The position numbers and the translations under genes were made by a program. Source: Mytilus galloprovincialis (lineage: Eukaryota; Mollusca; Bivalvia; Mytilida; Mytilidae). Taken from it: 64,000 nt of DNA. Location: the NCBI RefSeq assembly GCF_965363235.1, contig NC_134845.1, positions 31,560,524 through 31,624,523 of the forward strand. Direction: 5' to 3'. The notes under the pieces are model-generated. The model worked only from the letters and a program-made list of their open reading frames with translations. It was not told where the DNA came from and made no database searches. Shown here piece after piece: positions 60,401 to 64,000 of the stretch (position 1 is its first letter; each line of letters starts with the position of its first letter).

Positions 60401-61506
60401 GATGTGTTTATGGTCTTAATTGTCTATTTGGTAACTTCAAATAAGTTTCAACTTTTGAGTGATAAACATCCAGCTTGTAATTTTTTTTAGAGGTGACAAA
60501 CTTGTAAGCTTGTGATATCCCACATCTTTGATACGTAAAATAACGATATTTTCCAAATTATTAAAAGTATGTTTAAAAAGTATGCTAGAAAAAAAAACTC
60601 CTTTCCTATTATAAATGGATACTTTTGGTGACACATGAATTTTTGTTGAATAATCATTTAAAGAAAACAGTCTTTTTTTTTTAAATATTTTAAAAAAGCC
60701 TCGCAAAAAATTCCCACAAAATTAATGAAAAGAAGTTCTATGAATCATTTTAACAATAAAATGATTCAAACAACAGGACAGTAAATTTCGCATCTTGTTA
60801 AAATATCTACTGCTAAGGGTTACCATTGAATTCTAGTATTTCATATATTGGACCAACACATTAGAAAACAATATAGTGAGACGGAAATATGAGTGGACAA
60901 CAAAATGGTACATTAAAAATCGTTTTAACACTATAGATTAGAGAGATCGTATTTGTCAATATTGTCACCAGGATTGTCTTACAGTTTCAGGTTTCTGTGG
61001 TATACCTGTGGATAATAAAATAAACAACATATACCTTCAAATTTTTAAATCTCAAAGAAATGAATCTTTTGATGTTGTCAGTAATGCAGTGAATGACTAG
61101 CAACACCTGTTATTTCCAATTTTATTATCTTGTTTTTCATTGTATTTTTCTGTTGATTAATTTCTTTCTATGTTAATTATTTACAGAACAATTGAAGCAA
61201 AATCAACACAGAAATTTCTCGCCATTTTACCAATCCAGCCCACGTGGTCGAGAACAGGCCATCTGCACAACAACGAACTGTTCAAATTTTTACCAACAAC
61301 CAAATTTCAAAAATCTGACTATGTCGTCTGACAACTTTTTTAATTATGAAAATAGTGCAAAAGGAATATATCCAAAAGGAATTTCTCGGAATACTTCTAT
61401 GACAAGTGGTCATGACGACAGTACTACAACATCCGGAAGTTACGTCATAGATGACGATGATGAATATGTAGATATGGTTCGGCCCAGTAGACAATGCATT
61501 GTATGA
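51777..61506 (+). CDS. Protocadherin, four coding exons, about 1078 residues
   Basis: Joined exons: 51777-54410, 58417-58557, 58865-59006, 61187-61506; all GT-AG, phases 0, 0 and 1. Calcium-dependent homophilic adhesion or recognition molecule of the plasma membrane. Signal peptide about 1-21; seven cadherin repeats with boundary motifs DVNDHSP (125), DINDNSP (239), DVHNNPP (347), DENDNKP (455), DDNDKVP (559) and DTNDNKP (662); LDRE/LNRE in most repeats. EC1 has C92-PYQAV-C98, the CX5C loop typical of protocadherins. EC7 lacks LDRE (LSVHEA), as often in the last repeat. Helix 789-813, then KRADRLRQKY. The tail has a Gln-rich segment, SDSGRGTSEHED (948-959) and acidic DDDDEYVD before C-terminal QCIV. 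ATG context AAACATGG is good. Seven repeats recall delta-type protocadherins, but orthology to one vertebrate member is not claimed. Confidence 0.93.
54411..58416 (+). other. Protocadherin intron 1
   Basis: 4 kb of AT-rich DNA. It includes a fragment at about 55513-55572 (GTTGCTGTCTCATTGACATA) resembling a mussel repeat end. No alternative cytoplasmic exon or extra ectodomain exon was recognised. Confidence 0.6.
58417..58557 (+). CDS. Protocadherin exon 2 (cytoplasmic)
   Basis: 47 codons from SSLSLYPAIDLHGKQLVDRN through a Gln-rich SLQLQQQLLETQHKNRK to NIL. Acceptor TTTATTTCAG; donor CTG/GTAAAT. Residues 879-925. Confidence 0.88.
58675..58720 (-). repeat. Short R1 fragment
   Basis: CCGTACGACCACCAACAATG followed by AGCAAAACTC is the centre of the R1 family in minus orientation. 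It lies in protocadherin intron 2. Confidence 0.5.
58865..59006 (+). CDS. Protocadherin exon 3 (cytoplasmic, DSGRG motif)
   Basis: Reads SKANLKKVDGDDNSDLSAEV, then TTSDSGRGTSEHEDL and TSTVLSYSTDF, leaving one base. Acceptor TTTTTACAG; donor TTCG/GTAAGT. DSGRG followed by acidic residues recurs in invertebrate and delta-type protocadherin tails as far as I recall. Confidence 0.9.
59007..61186 (+). other. Protocadherin intron 3
   Basis: 2.2 kb, AT-rich, no exon recognised. At about 60950-61100 the plus frame stays open with RDRICQYCHQDCLTVSGFCG, a Cys-rich stretch of unknown origin. I could not match it to splice sites in phase. Confidence 0.5.
61187..61506 (+). CDS. Protocadherin exon 4 (C-terminus, stop)
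   Basis: With the split Glu codon it reads EQLKQNQHRNFSPFYQSSPR to TTTSGSYVIDDDDEYVDMVR, then PSRQCIV and TGA. Acceptor TATTTACAG. The last residues (Cys-Ile-Val) could serve as a PDZ ligand, which is inference. Confidence 0.9.
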
Positions 61507-62035
61507 TAAAGTCCTTGGCGGGAGGAAACGAAGGTAAATATGTTTACTATACTTTTAACTTAACTCGACAAAGCATGGTGTGTTTTGTTAGTGACCACTA
61601 TGATACTTTTTACAGGAAACCAATTTAGACTAATAATCATCAATAAAGATATATTTGGTACTTATTTAACTTGTAAAAATTATTAGTAATTTTATGTGTG
61701 AAAAGTAAAATCATCAATGCAAAGAAATATAAGCTCATCTAAACAAGCATCGGCTATTTAAATTTTACATTCTTATAGTTATATTTAATTATTTATTTTT
61801 TTGCAGTACCAGCTTCAGATGCCTCCAAACTGATAGTGCTATAACCAAAATATAATACGTTCGACGTCATGAATAGAAACGAGACTGTTTCAACTTTAAG
61901 TCGAGATAAAACGAAGAAAGCTGGTAGGTAAATTTCTATGTTCAATATTTTATACGAAAGCGTATTATTTATGTTTTAATAGTTTCCAAATTCTGCTCTA
62001 ACCAATAAAAAAAAAAGTAAAACAGGAAAATTTAC

Positions 62036-62227
62036 GTGCCATTGACTATTATCGCAAATTTACGAAAATCATTTCTTGTATTGTGTGTTGCATTTACTAT
62101 AGTCTTTTTAATCGTAATCACATTTATTTACTACTACAGCTACCAAACAAAACTTAAAGATATTCAATACAAACATATCATAGAAGCTTTATTTGTATTT
62201 TATATTGATTTTTCTAACATGAAATGA
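62036..62227 (+). other. Small hydrophobic open frame in the last 3' UTR intron
   Basis: 63 codons with a hydrophobic run (LVLCVAFTIVFLIVITFIYY). It lies wholly in the predicted intron 61928-62293, has no acceptor or domain match, and is most likely chance in AT-rich DNA. Confidence 0.2.
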
Positions 62228-62482
62228 CAATTTTATCTTTGGTCTATGGTTTTTATATAAAATCTTATTTTTTATTGATTTTTTTTATTTTAGATTTTTA
62301 ATCAGAAAGACAAAGGTGATGAAACAGCTGCAGAAACAGATAATGTTTAAAGCTTTGTATAAAACTTGTCGAACGTGGATTGAAAAGACATTTTTTATTT
62401 GTGAAATTTTTTGTGCCAAATATGTCAGTGCAATATGAAATAATATATGTGTTCATAATTGAAATATATCATAATAGTCCCA

Positions 62483-62488
62483 AATAAA
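62483..62488 (+). promoter_or_regulatory. Poly(A) signal of the protocadherin gene
   Basis: AATAAA on the plus strand about 190 bases into the predicted last exon, followed by T-rich sequence near 62538. Confidence 0.6.
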
Positions 62489-62510
62489 TATTGGTTTATA
62501 AATATATGAC

Positions 62511-62890
62511 CAAACATGTCAATTGTGATATGTACATGTTTTTTACTGATTAAATCAGTACATAATTAAAAGATATAATTGTTTTCTCGTGTTCAGTTTC
62601 TATTTCCTTACAATACAACATGTTCATGTATGTAACAACATACTGATGTTTAGTACAAGCAACTGTAATTTCTAAGTACACTTGCATACATATCAAGAAA
62701 AATGACACATAAATTACATCTTCATGTATAATATTAAACAGAGATGACTTGTTCAAAATTGTCACAACCTCTTCCAAGAGAGGTTTATTTTTGGACAATT
62801 TTAAATATGTTTCGCCCGTCTATCTATTTTACATGACTCGAAATTTGAAGGCAGGTTTTTATAAATATGCATATAGAATTCATTCACTTT
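62511..62890. other. Unassigned AT-rich DNA
   Basis: Gene-downstream spacer; no feature recognised. Confidence 0.4.
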
Positions 62891-62893
62891 AAA

Positions 62894-62937
62894 ATGAAGG
62901 GGCGAAAGATTCCAGAGGGACAGTCAAACTCATAAAT
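62894..62937 (-). repeat. Retroelement 3' tail, short minus fragment
   Basis: GGGGCGAAAGATTCCAGAGG, then GACAGTCAAACTCATAAATG, is the outermost end of the 4485-4795 tail, reversed. Confidence 0.75.
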
Positions 62938-63034
62938 GTTAATGATGTGTGAATTTAGTTTATACAATGGTTGGTTGATAGATCGTTGGCTGCTAAATGC
63001 CCAGTAGCAAATATTTCATTCATGTTCAGTATAA

Positions 63035-63650
63035 AAATAAGGAGATGTGGTATGATTGCAAATGAGACAACTATCCAAACAATGTTCAAATGAAGTGACT
63101 AAGCAATTATTTCAACCATACAGTCTTCAACAATAAGAAAATTCCATACCGTGTGATCGGATATAAAAGTCCCTGACATGAAAAATATGAAACATTTCAC
63201 AACTAACGGCCATATTTACCACAAAACAGTTTACGAAAAACAAATATGACAGACATGAACCAACGACAACCACTGAGCTTCAGGCTCCGGACTTGGGACA
63301 TGCATATAAAAAATGGCGGGGTTAAACATGTTTGTAGGCGCTCAACCCTCCCTAACCTGGGACAGAGGTGTTATAGTACAACATATAGAACAAATTATCA
63401 AAATTACCTGCAAAAGGGCTAAACTCTACAGATGGATATACAGAGAAATACAACTAACAAAAACACTTGAGTGAACGTGGACGCGTACTTGTACAATCCA
63501 AAAACAAAATAAAATAAGCACAAACATGAGAGTACTCGCAGTTATTGACAAATAGTTAAAAGAAAATAACAATTGGTGAAAAAAGGGCGGTTTTAAAAAG
63601 AGAACGGAACAGATAAACACTGAAGTAAAGTGTAAGTTGATCTGTTTTTT
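63035..63650 (-). repeat. Long R1-type repeat, minus copy
   Basis: AGGAGATGTGGTATGATTGC, CAGTCTTCAACAATAAG, CCATACCGTGTGATCGGATA, ACGACAACCACTGAGCTTCA and GGCTCCGGACTTGGGACATG follow the order seen at 46205-46466. Downstream A-rich sequence (to about 63650) appears to belong to the same element. Confidence 0.7.
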
Positions 63651-64000
63651 TCCAACAACCGATATAGGGCTCGATAGTGTGCGTGTTCGCTTTTAGTAAT
63701 AAAACACACCTCTTTGTAAATAAAAAGGTTCTTCACACTGAAAACTTATTACCTAGAAATACAAAAATAACTGGGGGAATACGGTCAGTTGTTCGGTAAT
63801 GGTACATTAGCAATTCTTATCAAATAATGGCACCCTCACATTGCTTTAAGCTTATAACAAGTACATAGTGGTGATAGTTTTCACTTTCTGCAAGTGATTG
63901 TGTTTGTATTGTTGTTAAACAAATTAACAGTTTAAAAAAAAGAAAGTAAGGACAGTTTAATGAATAAGGAAAGACAAATCTGAAATCGTGTGGTGAAATC
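63651..64000. other. Unassigned AT-rich DNA
   Basis: No feature recognised up to the window edge. Confidence 0.4.

Larger units (their letters stand above)
61507..62510 (+). other. Protocadherin 3' UTR with two apparent introns
   Basis: 27 bases after the stop there is a clean donor (GAAG/GTAAAT at 61533). A strong acceptor TTTTTTTGCAG precedes 61807. Donors AGCTG/GTAGGT (61923) or TAG/GTAAAT (61927) follow. Acceptor TTTTTTTATTTTAG precedes 62294. The next exon runs to AATAAA. No long frame exists in these exons, so they read as untranslated. Confidence 0.6.

Overview
The window is animal nuclear DNA, AT-rich, with short exons separated by long introns full of repeats. The repeat families, above all a roughly 130-bp unit present in many copies and both orientations, are ones I associate with marine mussels (Mytilidae, probably Mytilus or a close relative). 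That placement is inference from pattern memory; no marker gene fixes the species.

Two protein-coding genes can be supported. On the minus strand, 8.2-15.8 kb holds a complete pirin gene (Fe-binding cupin nuclear protein) in eight coding exons, about 291 residues with all four metal ligands. It has a surprise: two homologous last exons (9167-9285 and 8207-8322). Both fit the same splice phase, carry their own stop and give a full-length pirin C-terminus, so they look like mutually exclusive terminal exons. On the plus strand, 51.8-61.5 kb holds a protocadherin. One 2.6-kb exon encodes signal peptide, seven cadherin repeats, membrane helix and proximal tail; three small exons encode the rest of the tail (about 1078 residues). 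Two further splice junctions seem to lie in its 3' UTR before a polyadenylation signal near 62.48 kb.

The rest is repeats and unassigned DNA. At 0-8 kb: a degenerate minisatellite, a SINE-like element, the eroded end of a YIDD reverse-transcriptase retroelement, and a TTAA-flanked foldback element. Inside the pirin gene: a Tc1/mariner deletion derivative with perfect inverted ends, a second TTAA-flanked foldback between the two last exons, two head-to-head tRNA-type SINEs and a CAGTGGCGG-ended MITE. At 16-51 kb: a LINE 3' remnant, an ACTT microsatellite, a CAAA microsatellite, back-to-back retroelement tails, a 1.25-kb hairpin-ended element with an internal duplication, an 84-bp near-perfect palindrome, a 48-51-bp minisatellite of about ten units, and a recent 280-bp tandem duplication. 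No gene was recognised between 15.8 and 51.7 kb.

Nothing looks like a multi-gene system, CRISPR array or operon. The most original observations are the duplicated pirin last exon with a foldback element between the copies, and the protocadherin 3'-UTR introns, which predict regulation by nonsense-mediated decay. Exon boundaries are read from splice consensus, phase and homology, without transcript evidence.
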